A stretch of 64,000 bases of DNA, from assembly GCA_027490215.1 (NCBI GenBank), contig JAIXYO010000017.1, positions 1 to 64,000 of the forward strand. The letters run 5' to 3'. The position numbers were made by a program, and so were the translations under genes. Of the stretch, positions 8,169 to 16,953 are shown one piece after another; the first letter of the stretch is position 1, and each line of letters begins with the position of its first letter. The notes beneath the pieces were generated by a model. The model made no database searches. It was not told where the DNA came from and was given only the letters and a program-made list of their open reading frames with translations. Origin of the DNA: Rubrivivax sp. (GTDB lineage: Bacteria; Pseudomonadota; Gammaproteobacteria; Burkholderiales; Burkholderiaceae_C).

Positions 8169-9056
8169 TCAGATCAGTGGAGGCGGCAACAGCCCTGCAG
8201 TTGCTGCAGGATCGACGACCGTCGGTGGCACCGCCGCCGTTGAGGGCACGGGTGCTGCTGCGCGCTCGGCGCGCAGTGCCTGCAGCGCGTACAGGGCGTA
8301 GTGCGAAAACCAGAGTGCCGAGAACGCGAACACCAGCGTGTAGATCCAGATCGCGACCGGTACCAGAACCGGAGCGAGCGCCAGAAAGAGCACGCCGGAG
8401 GCCCACAACAGCGAAGGTGCCGCGCCCAGGTAGCCGGTCAGCACGCCCATGCCGAGGAGGGCACTGCGGTGCCTGCGGATGATTTCGCGACGTTCTTCCT
8501 TGGTGGCGTGCTCGGCCAGCACGTCGTAGGTCATCACCTTGTAGGTCAGCCAGCCCCAGATCAGCGGCGGCAGGATCAGCACCAGCGGCGGCACGAACCA
8601 CAACGGAATCGACAGCACCAGTGAAACGAGCGCCACCAGCGTCGCGCCCAGTGAGGCGAATACACCAGCGGTGGTTGAGCCGCCGTGCCGCCGATCGAGC
8701 GCTGGAAAACGGCGCTCGGCAACCAGGTTGAGCATCGACGGCGTCATCAGGACCGCCACCACCAGCAGCGAAACAATGACGATCACTGGAATCGCCAGAA
8801 ACACGATCAGCAAGGGCGCCAGCAAGGCCTTGAGGCCGCCGACGCCGATGCTGTCGAACCAGGCCAGCACCGAAGTCAGCCAGACTTGCGATTCCACGCC
8901 CGCTCGCACCCATGCGAGCGTGGCATCCCACATGAAATAGCCCAAGCCGAGCGCTGCCACCGCCATCAGCACCAGTGGCATCAGCGACAGCGCAATCACA
9001 CGCGGATGAAGGCAGTACGCTGCAGCACGCCAGAACGAATCGATCAGCAATTTCAT
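8169..9056 (-). CDS. EI24/CysZ-like inner-membrane protein
   Basis: This 295-residue protein has several long hydrophobic segments: roughly residues 18-42, a long one near 75-107 containing LLIVFLAIPVIVIVSLLVVAV, one at 130-150, one at 155-175 with WFVPPLVLILPPLIWGW, and one near 225-260. The pattern and the YKVMTYDVLAEHAT segment after the fourth helix fit the EI24 domain family, which includes the sulfate permease CysZ. No cysteine-biosynthesis gene is adjacent, so sulfate transport is not implied. The C-terminal tail (about 270-295) is Ala/Pro-rich. It is ten bases upstream of the CinA-like gene. Confidence 0.75.
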   Translation of the reverse strand: MKLLIDSFWRAAAYCLHPRVIALSLMPLVLMAVAALGLGYFMWDATLAWVRAGVESQVWLTSVLAWFDSIGVGGLKALLAPLLIVFLAIPVIVIVSLLVVAVLMTPSMLNLVAERRFPALDRRHGGSTTAGVFASLGATLVALVSLVLSIPLWFVPPLVLILPPLIWGWLTYKVMTYDVLAEHATKEERREIIRRHRSALLGMGVLTGYLGAAPSLLWASGVLFLALAPVLVPVAIWIYTLVFAFSALWFSHYALYALQALRAERAAAPVPSTAAVPPTVVDPAATAGLLPPPLI

Positions 9057-9111
9057 TCGGTGCAGGATACGTCAGCGCATGGGCGCCGTTGGTCAGCGCG
9101 TGCCTGGCCGT

Positions 9112-9927
9112 TTATTCGTCGTCACCGCCGAAGATCGTGCCACCGAGCAGGCCGCCGCCCAGCACACCGCCGAGCAGCGAACCTTCCTCACGCGAGCCCC
9201 CGCGCTGAGGCGCTGACGCGAACACGCGCGACGCCAGCCGCGAGAACGGCAGGCTCTGCAACCACACGGTGCCTGGCCCGGTGACCTTGGCGAAGAACAG
9301 GCCTTCGCCGCCAAACAAGGCGGTCTTGATCTTGCCCACGTACTGGATCTCGAAGTTCACATTGGGCGTGAACGCAACCACGCAGCCGGTGTCGATCAGC
9401 AGCGTCTGCCCTGGCTGCAACTCACGCTTGACGCAGGTGCCGCCGGCATGCACGAAGGCCAGGCCGTCGCCTTCGAGCTTCTGCATGATGAAACCCTCGC
9501 CGCCGAAGAAGCCGACCGACATCTTCTGCTGAAGGTAGATACCGAGCGAGACCCCCTTTGCAGCGCACAGAAAGGCGTCCTTCTGGCAGATCAGCATCCC
9601 ACCGAGTTGGCGCAAATCCATCGGAAGGATCTTGCCCGGGTAAGGCGCCGCGAAAGCGATCCGCGACTTGCTGCGAGCCTGGTTTGTGTAGACCGTGGTG
9701 AAGAGAGACTCACCGGTCACCAGGCGCTTGCCGGCACCCAGCAGCTTGTTGAACAGACCGCCGGTGCTGGCCGAGCCGTCGCCGAACACCGTGTCCATGG
9801 CAATACCGGCGTCCATGAACATCATGCTGCCTGCTTCGCCCACTGCCGCCTCGCCCGGATCAAGTTCGACCTCGACGAACTGCATTTCCGAGCCCTTGAT
9901 CTCGAAATCCACCACATCCATCGCCAT
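9112..9927 (-). CDS. AIM24/TIGR00266 family protein
   Basis: The 271-residue protein starts at the ATG at 9927, with AGGAG upstream; an earlier in-frame start is open but lacks support. The body is a beta-rich AIM24 fold with the family's Gly-rich turns: LDPGEAAVGEAGSMMFMD near the N-terminus, FAAPYPGKILPMDL in the middle, GGEGFIMQKLEGDG, and the second repeat GGEGLFFAKVTGPGTVWLQS. The tail is Gly-rich (LLGGVLGGGLLGG) and ends in acidic residues. Bacterial members have no settled biochemical role. The yeast namesake acts in mitochondria. It follows the Ser/Thr kinase gene by about 115 bases in the same direction. Confidence 0.88.
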   Translation of the reverse strand: MAMDVVDFEIKGSEMQFVEVELDPGEAAVGEAGSMMFMDAGIAMDTVFGDGSASTGGLFNKLLGAGKRLVTGESLFTTVYTNQARSKSRIAFAAPYPGKILPMDLRQLGGMLICQKDAFLCAAKGVSLGIYLQQKMSVGFFGGEGFIMQKLEGDGLAFVHAGGTCVKRELQPGQTLLIDTGCVVAFTPNVNFEIQYVGKIKTALFGGEGLFFAKVTGPGTVWLQSLPFSRLASRVFASAPQRGGSREEGSLLGGVLGGGLLGGTIFGGDDE

Positions 9928-9975
9928 GCTGAGCACTCCTGATTGAATTGACGGCGGAGATGTTATCGCCGCAAG

Positions 9976-10005
9976 TGTGACCCTGGGCCGCACAGCATGG
10001 TCACA
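9976..10005. other. inverted repeat after the Ser/Thr kinase gene
   Basis: TGTGACC and GGTCACA form a perfect seven-base inverted repeat with a 16-base spacer. It lies between the kinase stop codon and the AIM24 start. The arms resemble CRP half-sites, but the spacing is far too wide for a CRP site. It could be a weak hairpin or an operator. Confidence 0.25.
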
Positions 10006-10044
10006 TCATCCGAAGGGGTCCAGTCGCTGACGCCAGACGGGACA

Positions 10045-11505
10045 TCACTGCAGGCGCGAGAGTTCCGCCCGCAACTTCTCGCGCGCCACGGCGTCGGTCA
10101 CGGCTTCGGTCAACGCTTCAACAAACGCTTCTCGGCCGCCACCGCGTGCAGCCGCGCGCTTGGCCAGAACGGAAGCGATCGGTCCAACATGTGACGCCAG
10201 CAACTTGGCTCCCTGGGCTATGAAGCTGTCGCTCAAGGGCGTGACCACACGGCCCGTTGCCAGCGCCCCACCACCGCTGGCCGATCCCCCTCGGCTGCCC
10301 TGCGGCAGGCCAGAGCCAGTACCCCGGTTCGTTGTGTGCTTGAGGCTTTGCGCCAGGAAGGCATCACGGGCGTGGGCGTTCGTGACCTGATCGGCCAAAC
10401 GCTGCACCAAGGACGGCAAGTCTGCGCAGTCACGCGCCGTGCGGCGCACCAGCACGCTGGCCAACGGGCCAACGTGCCGCGCGAGACTGGCCTCGACCTG
10501 AGACAGCACCAGAGGATCCCAGTTCGTTGGCGAGTTCCCAGTGCCTGCAGCAGGACGGTCGGCTGCGCCGCCATCGTGGCCCGGGCCCGGATCAAGCACC
10601 TGCGCCGGGCCACGCGGCGCCACAGCAATGACGGTCTCGTCGGACACCGTGGCCGCGACCGGGATGTCGATGACCGAGATCAGCGCGAGCTTGAAGGCCT
10701 GGGCGGTGGGATAGCGGCGTGCCGGATCCTTCGACAGAGCGATGGCCAGCACCGAGTCGTACTGCGCGCCGCGCTGGTAGCCCAGCACGGCCGATGGCAG
10801 CACCGGTGCCTCGTGCACCACACGGTAAGACAGCGACTCGGTGCTGCCTGTGAAGGGCGGCTTGCCCACCAGCAGGCGGTAGAGGAGCACACCGGTGGCA
10901 TAGATGTCGACGCGGCGATCGATCTCGAGACCACGGAACTGCTCCGGCGCCATGTACGTGGGCGTTCCGATCACGCTGTTGACCAAGGTGAGACGCGCCG
11001 ATTCGATGCGCGCGATGCCGAAATCGGCAATCTTGAGGCGCCCCTCGCGGGTCATGAGGATGTTCGACGGTTTGATGTCGCGGTGCCACACGCCCTGGGT
11101 GTGCGCATGCTCCAGCGCATCGAGCAGTTGCACCACCACGCTGACGATGTCGCTGTCGCTGAACTGAACCTGCTCGGCGATGTAGCGCTCCAGCGTGTTG
11201 CCTTCCACGTACTCCATCGCGATGTAGGCCATGTCGCCTTCATCGCCGTAGTCGTACACCGCCACGATGCCGGGATGCGCCAGCCGGCCGGCGGCCTGGG
11301 CTTCGTTGCGGAAACGGGCGACCATGCCCGGGCCCTGGTCGTTGTTCTCCAGCAGTTGGCGGCGCACCGTCTTCAACGCCACCACGCGCTGGATACCCGG
11401 GTCAAAGCCCTTGTAGACCACGCCCATCGCTCCCTCGCCGAGCACACTCGTGACCTGGTACTTGCCCAGGCGCTCCGGGTGCGCGATGCGCGAGGTCTTG
11501 TCCAC
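10045..11505 (-). CDS. Ser/Thr protein kinase with duplicated C-terminal domain
   Basis: This is a Hanks-type kinase of 486 residues. The catalytic domain (about 16-275) is complete: glycine loop LGEGAMGVVYKG (22-33), Lys45 in VALK, catalytic HRDIKPSN (141-148), DFG (161-163) and MAPEQ (185-189), so it should be active. Unlike many bacterial kinases it has no membrane helix. After a Pro/Gly/Ala linker come two copies of one small helical domain, about 331-386 and 424-483, sharing the core HVGP(L/I)ASVL followed by a basic stretch and a conserved helical tail. A similar domain ends other bacterial kinases (recollected as DUF8082-like). It begins three bases after the heme-sensor gene stops, implying translational coupling. 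Confidence 0.92.
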   Translation of the reverse strand: MDKTSRIAHPERLGKYQVTSVLGEGAMGVVYKGFDPGIQRVVALKTVRRQLLENNDQGPGMVARFRNEAQAAGRLAHPGIVAVYDYGDEGDMAYIAMEYVEGNTLERYIAEQVQFSDSDIVSVVVQLLDALEHAHTQGVWHRDIKPSNILMTREGRLKIADFGIARIESARLTLVNSVIGTPTYMAPEQFRGLEIDRRVDIYATGVLLYRLLVGKPPFTGSTESLSYRVVHEAPVLPSAVLGYQRGAQYDSVLAIALSKDPARRYPTAQAFKLALISVIDIPVAATVSDETVIAVAPRGPAQVLDPGPGHDGGAADRPAAGTGNSPTNWDPLVLSQVEASLARHVGPLASVLVRRTARDCADLPSLVQRLADQVTNAHARDAFLAQSLKHTTNRGTGSGLPQGSRGGSASGGGALATGRVVTPLSDSFIAQGAKLLASHVGPIASVLAKRAAARGGGREAFVEALTEAVTDAVAREKLRAELSRLQ

Positions 11506-11508
11506 CGG

Positions 11509-12381
11509 TCAGTTGTCCAGCATGCGCATGGCCTGGACCACGCTGGTGCGCATTCGGTTGAACGACGCCGCCAGGTTGCCGATCTCATCCTTGCTGCCGC
11601 TGTCGAACTCCGGAGCCTCCATCTCGCCCTGGCTGACGCGATCGGCCAAAGACGACAACCGAGTGACAGGGCGCACGATGACCAGCCAGATCATCAGGTT
11701 CAGCACCACCCCCACTGCCACGAATACCGCCACCTGAGCGGTCATGAACACATTGAACGAGCGGCTGGCACGCTGCAGTGGCACGTCCATCGGTACCGAC
11801 ACGATCTGCGCGCCCACCACCTCATTCAGATTCCAGCCAAACCCGTTGGCCGGTCCGTACCGATCGACCAGCGTCTTGGGCGCCACCTCGACGCTGCTGT
11901 GGCACGTCAGGCAGGCCGGGTTGCTGATGCGCAGCGGACGGGCGATGTACAGCGAGGTACCGGTTGGCGTGTCGCGCTCACCGATCAATTCCTTCGCGTC
12001 GCTGCCACTGCGGAACTGGTTGACGATGTCGACTTCCCAGCCCGTGGCGCGGTCGCGCGGGTTGGTCGGGTTCAAGGTAGCTTCCTTGTACGAGAACTGC
12101 GGGTACTTGGACTGCAGGGTCGTCAACACCTCGACCGCTGAGTAGCTGGGCACCGACTGCGGCAGGAACTCGTACTTCATCTGAGTTTCCAGCAGCTTGG
12201 TGATCTGCCCCGAGGTGTAGCCCCGCACCGCCAGCGCCTTCTCGATCAGCAGGCGCGCGTTGTTCAGCGTTTCCTCCTTGGCGTTTTCCTGCAGCAGGCT
12301 GCGAGTGACGTAGCCGCTGACCGCGAGGCCGAGCGCCATCACGGTGATGAACAGCAGATTGAACTTCACCAACAGCTTCAT
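11509..12381 (-). CDS. membrane c-type heme sensor (Tll0287/DUF3365-like) with HAMP
   Basis: The 290-residue protein has a first membrane helix (about 7-28), a periplasmic Tll0287-like/DUF3365 sensor domain (about 30-205) with one covalent heme motif CLTCH (157-161), a second membrane helix (212-236) and a HAMP domain (236-288). It then ends with no kinase, cyclase or methyl-accepting module. A periplasmic heme would let it sense redox state or a gas. Its output probably passes to the soluble Ser/Thr kinase encoded three bases downstream. That coupling is inferred from gene order. The FecR-like gene ends 24 bases upstream of its start. Confidence 0.85.
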   Translation of the reverse strand: MKLLVKFNLLFITVMALGLAVSGYVTRSLLQENAKEETLNNARLLIEKALAVRGYTSGQITKLLETQMKYEFLPQSVPSYSAVEVLTTLQSKYPQFSYKEATLNPTNPRDRATGWEVDIVNQFRSGSDAKELIGERDTPTGTSLYIARPLRISNPACLTCHSSVEVAPKTLVDRYGPANGFGWNLNEVVGAQIVSVPMDVPLQRASRSFNVFMTAQVAVFVAVGVVLNLMIWLVIVRPVTRLSSLADRVSQGEMEAPEFDSGSKDEIGNLAASFNRMRTSVVQAMRMLDN

Positions 12382-12405
12382 TCGCAGGCGCTCCTATTGA
12401 ATTGA

Positions 12406-13290
12406 TTATCTTGGCGGTTTCGTGGGTTTAGGGTGCAGCACTTCGCCCCATTCGGGATGGGCATGCAGGTTCGATTTCAGGCCGCTTCGAAAGCCAGCCT
12501 CGTGCGCCAATGGCTTGAAGCGCGATACGAAATCGCGCCTTAATCCCGGTTCGGCGCCGAGCCACTGAGCCAGTTGTTCGTACGTCGGGCCAGGCAGCAC
12601 CGTCGGCTCGAATGGTCTGTCGCTCAAGGCTGCAGCGCGCAATGGCAGCGGATCGCGGAAGGCCCTCGGGACCTGCTTCAACCAATCGGCACCCGGCCTC
12701 GAGGCGAGGGTGCCAGCGCGCGCCATGTCACCGCTGTAAAACTCGCCCACCCCCAGCGTACGGGACACGCCACCGGCACGGCGTTCATCGAATTCCAGTC
12801 GACTGGCTTCGGCAAAAACAGCCTGCTGGCCCTTGCCCACCTGCACCACGGCACTGCCGGTGAACGGCAACAACTCGAGCCCGGGCGTGACCAACCCCTG
12901 CAGCGTCGCGCCGCCACGACTGGTCAGCTTCGCGGCGCCTTGGAGCAGGTAGAGCGTGGGCGAACGCCCGCCGCGCGAGGCCATGGCCGTTGGAATCAGC
13001 ATCGCCCTGGTGTCGGGTCCGAGGTCGACGGTGGCCTGTTCGGGCCCCTCAAGGCGTACGACGGTCGTGCTGGCGCCCGTCTCGACCAGAGCGCCAGCGC
13101 CCAGACGCAAGCCAGGCGCGGCGGCGAGGCGGCGAGCGCCATCGATGACCACCGCATCGCCGTCGAGCAGCGTCAGCATCCAGTCTTGGGCATGGCTCGG
13201 CTGGATGGCCGCCAAAGTCAGAAGACCCAAGGCCGCGGCACGAATACGGTGCCTCACAACGCCTTGCCACTTGCCTGTCTTCTGGTGCAT
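12406..13290 (-). CDS. FecR-domain-like secreted protein
   Basis: The 294-residue product from the ATG at 13290 has a signal peptide (LGLLTLAAIQPSHA end). A second ATG nine bases upstream is also possible. A FecR-like beta domain follows: DGDAVVIDGARRLAAAPGL, then GALVETGASTTVVRLEG and a YLLQGAAKLTSRGG stretch, as in stand-alone FecR proteins that form a beta-helix-like periplasmic unit. The C-terminal 90 residues contain a basic segment and end KPTKPPR. No TonB or sigma-factor gene is nearby. As first gene of the operon with the heme sensor and kinase, it may be a periplasmic partner or ligand-binding module. Confidence 0.65.
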   Translation of the reverse strand: MHQKTGKWQGVVRHRIRAAALGLLTLAAIQPSHAQDWMLTLLDGDAVVIDGARRLAAAPGLRLGAGALVETGASTTVVRLEGPEQATVDLGPDTRAMLIPTAMASRGGRSPTLYLLQGAAKLTSRGGATLQGLVTPGLELLPFTGSAVVQVGKGQQAVFAEASRLEFDERRAGGVSRTLGVGEFYSGDMARAGTLASRPGADWLKQVPRAFRDPLPLRAAALSDRPFEPTVLPGPTYEQLAQWLGAEPGLRRDFVSRFKPLAHEAGFRSGLKSNLHAHPEWGEVLHPKPTKPPR

Positions 13291-13464
13291 GTCGCGCATT
13301 CTCAGCCCAGCAACCGCCTGAGGCCACCACTTCGATGCGACCTGGCAGCCGATTCGTCCCATCGACCCGTTGAGCGGCAAGATGCAAGCGGCGGGCCCAC
13401 ACTTGGTTCGGCAACCTCAATTTGCTGAAAGTCAGCATGTCAGCGGTATTCTTCCTGCTGCGCC

Positions 13465-14427
13465 ATGAACACTCGCTTGCTCCCAACGAACGCTCGACCC
13501 CTTCGCGCACCATTGATGCGATACCGCCTTGTTGGGATCGGAAGCACCCTGCTGGCCGCCAGCATCGCTGCGCACGCGGACACGGTGGACGCCCGCTGCG
13601 ATATCTATCCCAAGGGTTCAGACCACGCGTCCAAGGTGGTGGCCTGCACCTTCTCGCAGCGACAGGGCTTTGTGTCCATCGATCGGGCCGACGGCGTGCG
13701 ACACGAATTGAGCCCTCGCCGCGGTGCAGGCAACTACCTTGATCAGGACGGCAAGCGCGCCATTCGCAGCGCAGGCCTGGGTCGCGCGGGGCAGATCTAC
13801 CGCCTGGCCCACGAAACCGTCTTCGTTTACTGGGACACGGCCGGCCTGCCAGAGGGGTTCGCCTCGGCCCCCGTGGCAGCGGCTAGCGCCGCAGCGCCAG
13901 CCGCCGTGGCTCCACCCGTTCCACCTGTGCCCTTCGACCAGTCGTTCGAATGGCAGGGCATTGGCTTTCGCGTCACGAGCGCGAATATCGGCCCGCGCAG
14001 CAAGCTGACGATCACGCCTCGCGGCCTGAGCCTCGACAACAGCCCGCTCGTGCAGTCGACCGAAGGCCAGATCGTTCGAGCCGAGGTGGCCGATCTCAAT
14101 TCAGATGGGTCGCCAGAGATCTACATCTACATCACGTCAGCAGACAACACCTCCCGCAGCTCACTCGTGGCCTACAGCGCCAATCGCCGCAAATCGCTGA
14201 GCGCTGTCTATCTGCCGGCAGAAGCGAATGCCTTGACCCGGACGCACGGCTATCGCGGTCACGACGAGTTTGCCGTCGTCGAAAACACGCTCGTCCGACG
14301 CTTCCCGGTCTACAAGGACAGCGATGCCGACAGCGCTCCCACCGGCGGCACTCGCCAGTTTCAGTACAAGCTGAAGCAGGGCGAGGCCAGTTGGGTGCTT
14401 GAGCTCGACCGGGTCGTCAGCTATTGA
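13465..14427 (+). CDS. PliI-type lysozyme inhibitor with extra N-terminal domain
   Basis: The 320-residue secreted protein has a signal peptide ending AAHA near residue 38; an ATG 51 bases downstream would give a shorter one. The C-terminal half (about 160-320) matches the PliI family of periplasmic inhibitors of invertebrate-type lysozyme: DLNSDGSPEIYIYITSA, then GYRGHDEFAVVENTL and DSDADSAPTGGTRQFQYKL. The N-terminal half (about 39-130) has two Cys, CDIYPKG and ACTF, and beta-rich sequence ending in HETVFVYWD. It is followed by an Ala/Pro linker. This second domain was not recognised but could be another inhibitor-like fold. Transcription diverges from the FecR-like gene. Confidence 0.8.
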   Translation: MNTRLLPTNARPLRAPLMRYRLVGIGSTLLAASIAAHADTVDARCDIYPKGSDHASKVVACTFSQRQGFVSIDRADGVRHELSPRRGAGNYLDQDGKRAIRSAGLGRAGQIYRLAHETVFVYWDTAGLPEGFASAPVAAASAAAPAAVAPPVPPVPFDQSFEWQGIGFRVTSANIGPRSKLTITPRGLSLDNSPLVQSTEGQIVRAEVADLNSDGSPEIYIYITSADNTSRSSLVAYSANRRKSLSAVYLPAEANALTRTHGYRGHDEFAVVENTLVRRFPVYKDSDADSAPTGGTRQFQYKLKQGEASWVLELDRVVSY

Positions 14428-14470
14428 GGCCTGCGGAGCGCCGCACGGCTCACTGATCTCGCCACGCGGT

Positions 14471-14917
14471 TCAATCGCCGCCAGTTCCCCTCACCCGCCG
14501 ACCCTCGCCGGCGCCGCGTGTCAGGTACTTGAAGCTGCCGGTGGCGTGCGCGATCAGGGCACCGGCCTCGTCGAACAGCGATGCTTCGCAGAAGGCCAGC
14601 GCAATGGTGCGCGTCAGCACGCGGGCGCGGGCGGTCAGGCGGCCAGTGCCGGGGCGCATGAAGCTGGTCTTCATTTCGATGGTGACCACGCCGCGGCCTG
14701 AGGTGTTGGCATCGGCACCCGTCGTTGCGTCTGCACTGCGGGCCGCGTGCGCCATCGCCACATCCAGCAGCGTCATCGTGACCCCTCCGTGAGCCATGCT
14801 GAGCGAGTTGTGCTGATCAGGCCGCAGGGTCAACGCGATCTCGGCCTCGCCGCCCTGCATCTGCATCAGTTCGAAGCCCATGGCTTGGACGAACGGGATG
14901 TGCAACGGAAACTCCAT
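14471..14917 (-). CDS. PaaI-family hotdog thioesterase
   Basis: The 148-residue protein from the ATG at 14917 has the hotdog-fold thioesterase pattern: HNSLSMAHGGVTMTLLDVAM (36-55, with the HGG catalytic loop), VTIEMKTSFMRP, and the C-terminal ATGSFKYL strand. Such enzymes hydrolyse acyl-CoA thioesters, often aromatic ones. A longer reading frame extends upstream through the peptidase gene but is only its shadow. It starts eight bases after the M3 peptidase stop, so it is probably the last gene of that operon. Confidence 0.88.
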   Translation of the reverse strand: MEFPLHIPFVQAMGFELMQMQGGEAEIALTLRPDQHNSLSMAHGGVTMTLLDVAMAHAARSADATTGADANTSGRGVVTIEMKTSFMRPGTGRLTARARVLTRTIALAFCEASLFDEAGALIAHATGSFKYLTRGAGEGRRVRGTGGD

Positions 14918-14925
14918 GAACGGCC

Positions 14926-16953
14926 TCACTGTGCCAGTGCGTTGAAGAAGGCCTGACTGTTGAGGGGTCGGCCCAGAAAGCGCTGCAGCAATTCGTCGGG
15001 CTCGACCTGGCCGCCGTTCTCCAGCACGGTCGCGCGGTAGCGACGACCGACGGCCGGGCTCAGTCGGTCGGTGACAAAGGCAGTGCGCAGGTCTTCGGCC
15101 AGCACCAGACTCCACAGATAACCGTAGTACCCGGCCGCGTAGCCGCCGGCGATGTGCTCGAAGCCGGCCGGGAACATCGAGCCTGGCACGTGGCCGAGGG
15201 CTGTGGCGCCTTCCATCCGGGCCCACAGCGCCAGAGGGTCGGCTGGTTCGCGACCGTACAGGGCGAGGTCGTAGCTGGCATACAGATGCTGGCGAGAAAA
15301 CTGGATACCCTTGCCGAAGTCGCGCGCAGCCCGCGCTTGAGCGAGCAATGGGGTCGGTACGGGCTCGCAACGCGGGCAGACCTCGGCAAACAGTGCCAGC
15401 ACCTTCGGCCCGTAGACCCAGTCTTCCAGCATCTGCGAGGGCGCCTCGACGAAATCGAGCTGCACATTGGTACCGCCCTGCCCCGCGTAACGCGTCTTCG
15501 ACAGCAAGGCATGCAGGCCGTGGCCGAATTCGTGCAGCAGCGTCTCCAGTTCGTCGAGCGTCAGGCCCTCGCGGCTGACGTTGACCACGAGTGCCGCCGC
15601 CGGCAAACGGCCGGCCAGCGTCGACACATTGCGAAAGCTCCACAGCGCCGCATGGTTGAACTTGTCCGCGCGCGGGTAGAGGTCGATGAACAGCGTGCCC
15701 AGCAGCGCCTTGCTGTCGTTGTCGGTGACGGTGTAGGCGAGTGCCTCCGGATGCCACAGCGATTGCGGGGTCGCTGCCGGCGCGACGGTGATGCCGAACA
15801 GCCGTTCGGCCACGCGGAACACGAAGCGCAGGCTGGGCTCAGGCGGGAAGTAACGGCGGAACTGCTCTTGATCGACCGCGTAGGTGGCGCGGCGTACCCG
15901 CTCGGCATAGAACGCCGTGTCACAGCGCGCCAACACGGTCTGATCGATGGGCTGGTTCAGATGACGGGCCTTCTCGGCGCGCAGCAACTCCAGGTCGGCC
16001 AGTTCGCGCACGCCCATCGCATCCTTGACCGTCGCCAGGAAGGCCTGCACATCGGCCTCGCTGCGCGCCATCCGGTGGCGCAGCACGAAGTCGGCGTACG
16101 AGGCCTGGCCGAACAGCTGCGCCAGTTCGCGGCGTCGCTGGGTCAACGTGGCCAGCGTGTCGAGGTTCGCAGACCCGCCCAGCGACAGGAAGGCGCGCCA
16201 CATGCGCTCCCGCGTGGCAGGGCGCGTGGCGTTCTCGAGCACCGGATACACCGTGGACGCGTCGAGGCCCAGGCGGTAACGGCCTTGCGCATCACGCGCA
16301 GCGGCTTTGAACACGCCAGGGGGCACACCGGTCAGCTCCTTCCTTGTGAACCACAGCCGGGTGCGGTCTTCGCGGATGCGACGTTCGAAGGTCTGGGTCA
16401 GCGCTGTCAGTTCGTCATTGAGCTCTCGCACCCGCTTTTGCTTGCCCGGTGTCAGAGCGACTCCGGCATCCTCGAAGGCGTCGAGCGTGTCGCGCCAGTA
16501 GCGGCGATCGATGTCGTCGGCGGGCTGCACCTGCCTGACCCGGTCATACAGTGCTGCGTTCTGCCAGAAGCCTGACGAGAAGGCCTGGTAGTCGCGGTCG
16601 CAGCTGTCCGCCGCGTCGCGGATGGCCTTGCTCGGACTGACCGCCACCAGCAGGCCCAGAGGGCCCATCGTGTCCTCGGTACGACGCGTGATCGCGTCGA
16701 ATGCAGCCAGCAGCGCGGACGCCGATGCCTCGCCGCCTTGCACAAGCTGCGCTTCGGCAAGCTTGAGATCAGCGAGCAGCGCCTTGCATTGCGCAGCGAT
16801 GGCTGCTGCGTTGCGAGGGATCGGAAAGGCGTAAGGTGCAGAGACCTTTGCAGCAGGTGCCGTGGTCAGAGGCTGCGCAGACAGCGCGCTCGAAGCGACA
16901 AACGCTGCCCAGCAGGCAGAGCGCAGCAGGCGGCGCGAGCGCCGAAGGCTCAA
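14926..16953 (-). CDS. M3 family zinc oligopeptidase, secreted
   Basis: This 675-residue metallopeptidase cleaves short peptides. The zinc site HEFGH lies at 474-478, with the third-ligand region DFVEAPSQMLEDW following about 30 residues later. The remaining thimet-oligopeptidase-like helical body includes SGYYGYLW-type sequence near the C-terminus (AAGYYGYLWSLV). An N-terminal signal peptide (LLRSACWAAFVASSALSAQP) points to a periplasmic enzyme, unlike cytosolic Dcp/PrlC. Its start overlaps the stop of the Dabb gene by four bases (ATGA type), and the thioesterase follows after eight bases, indicating a tight operon. Confidence 0.93.
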   Translation of the reverse strand: MSLRRSRRLLRSACWAAFVASSALSAQPLTTAPAAKVSAPYAFPIPRNAAAIAAQCKALLADLKLAEAQLVQGGEASASALLAAFDAITRRTEDTMGPLGLLVAVSPSKAIRDAADSCDRDYQAFSSGFWQNAALYDRVRQVQPADDIDRRYWRDTLDAFEDAGVALTPGKQKRVRELNDELTALTQTFERRIREDRTRLWFTRKELTGVPPGVFKAAARDAQGRYRLGLDASTVYPVLENATRPATRERMWRAFLSLGGSANLDTLATLTQRRRELAQLFGQASYADFVLRHRMARSEADVQAFLATVKDAMGVRELADLELLRAEKARHLNQPIDQTVLARCDTAFYAERVRRATYAVDQEQFRRYFPPEPSLRFVFRVAERLFGITVAPAATPQSLWHPEALAYTVTDNDSKALLGTLFIDLYPRADKFNHAALWSFRNVSTLAGRLPAAALVVNVSREGLTLDELETLLHEFGHGLHALLSKTRYAGQGGTNVQLDFVEAPSQMLEDWVYGPKVLALFAEVCPRCEPVPTPLLAQARAARDFGKGIQFSRQHLYASYDLALYGREPADPLALWARMEGATALGHVPGSMFPAGFEHIAGGYAAGYYGYLWSLVLAEDLRTAFVTDRLSPAVGRRYRATVLENGGQVEPDELLQRFLGRPLNSQAFFNALAQ

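Noticed and set aside
9976-10005. CRP-type site TGTGA...TCACA near the AIM24 gene
   Set aside because: The half-sites are 20 bases apart instead of six, so it cannot be a CRP site. It is kept only as an inverted repeat.
10336-12141. 601-residue open frame on the plus strand across the kinase and heme-sensor genes
   Set aside because: Antisense shadow; composition is His/Arg/Gln-rich with no domain match, whereas the minus strand encodes complete kinase and heme motifs.
14471-15757. 428-residue fusion of the thioesterase with upstream sequence
   Set aside because: The extra N-terminal part runs through the M3 peptidase gene in another frame. The thioesterase start at 14917 fits the family.
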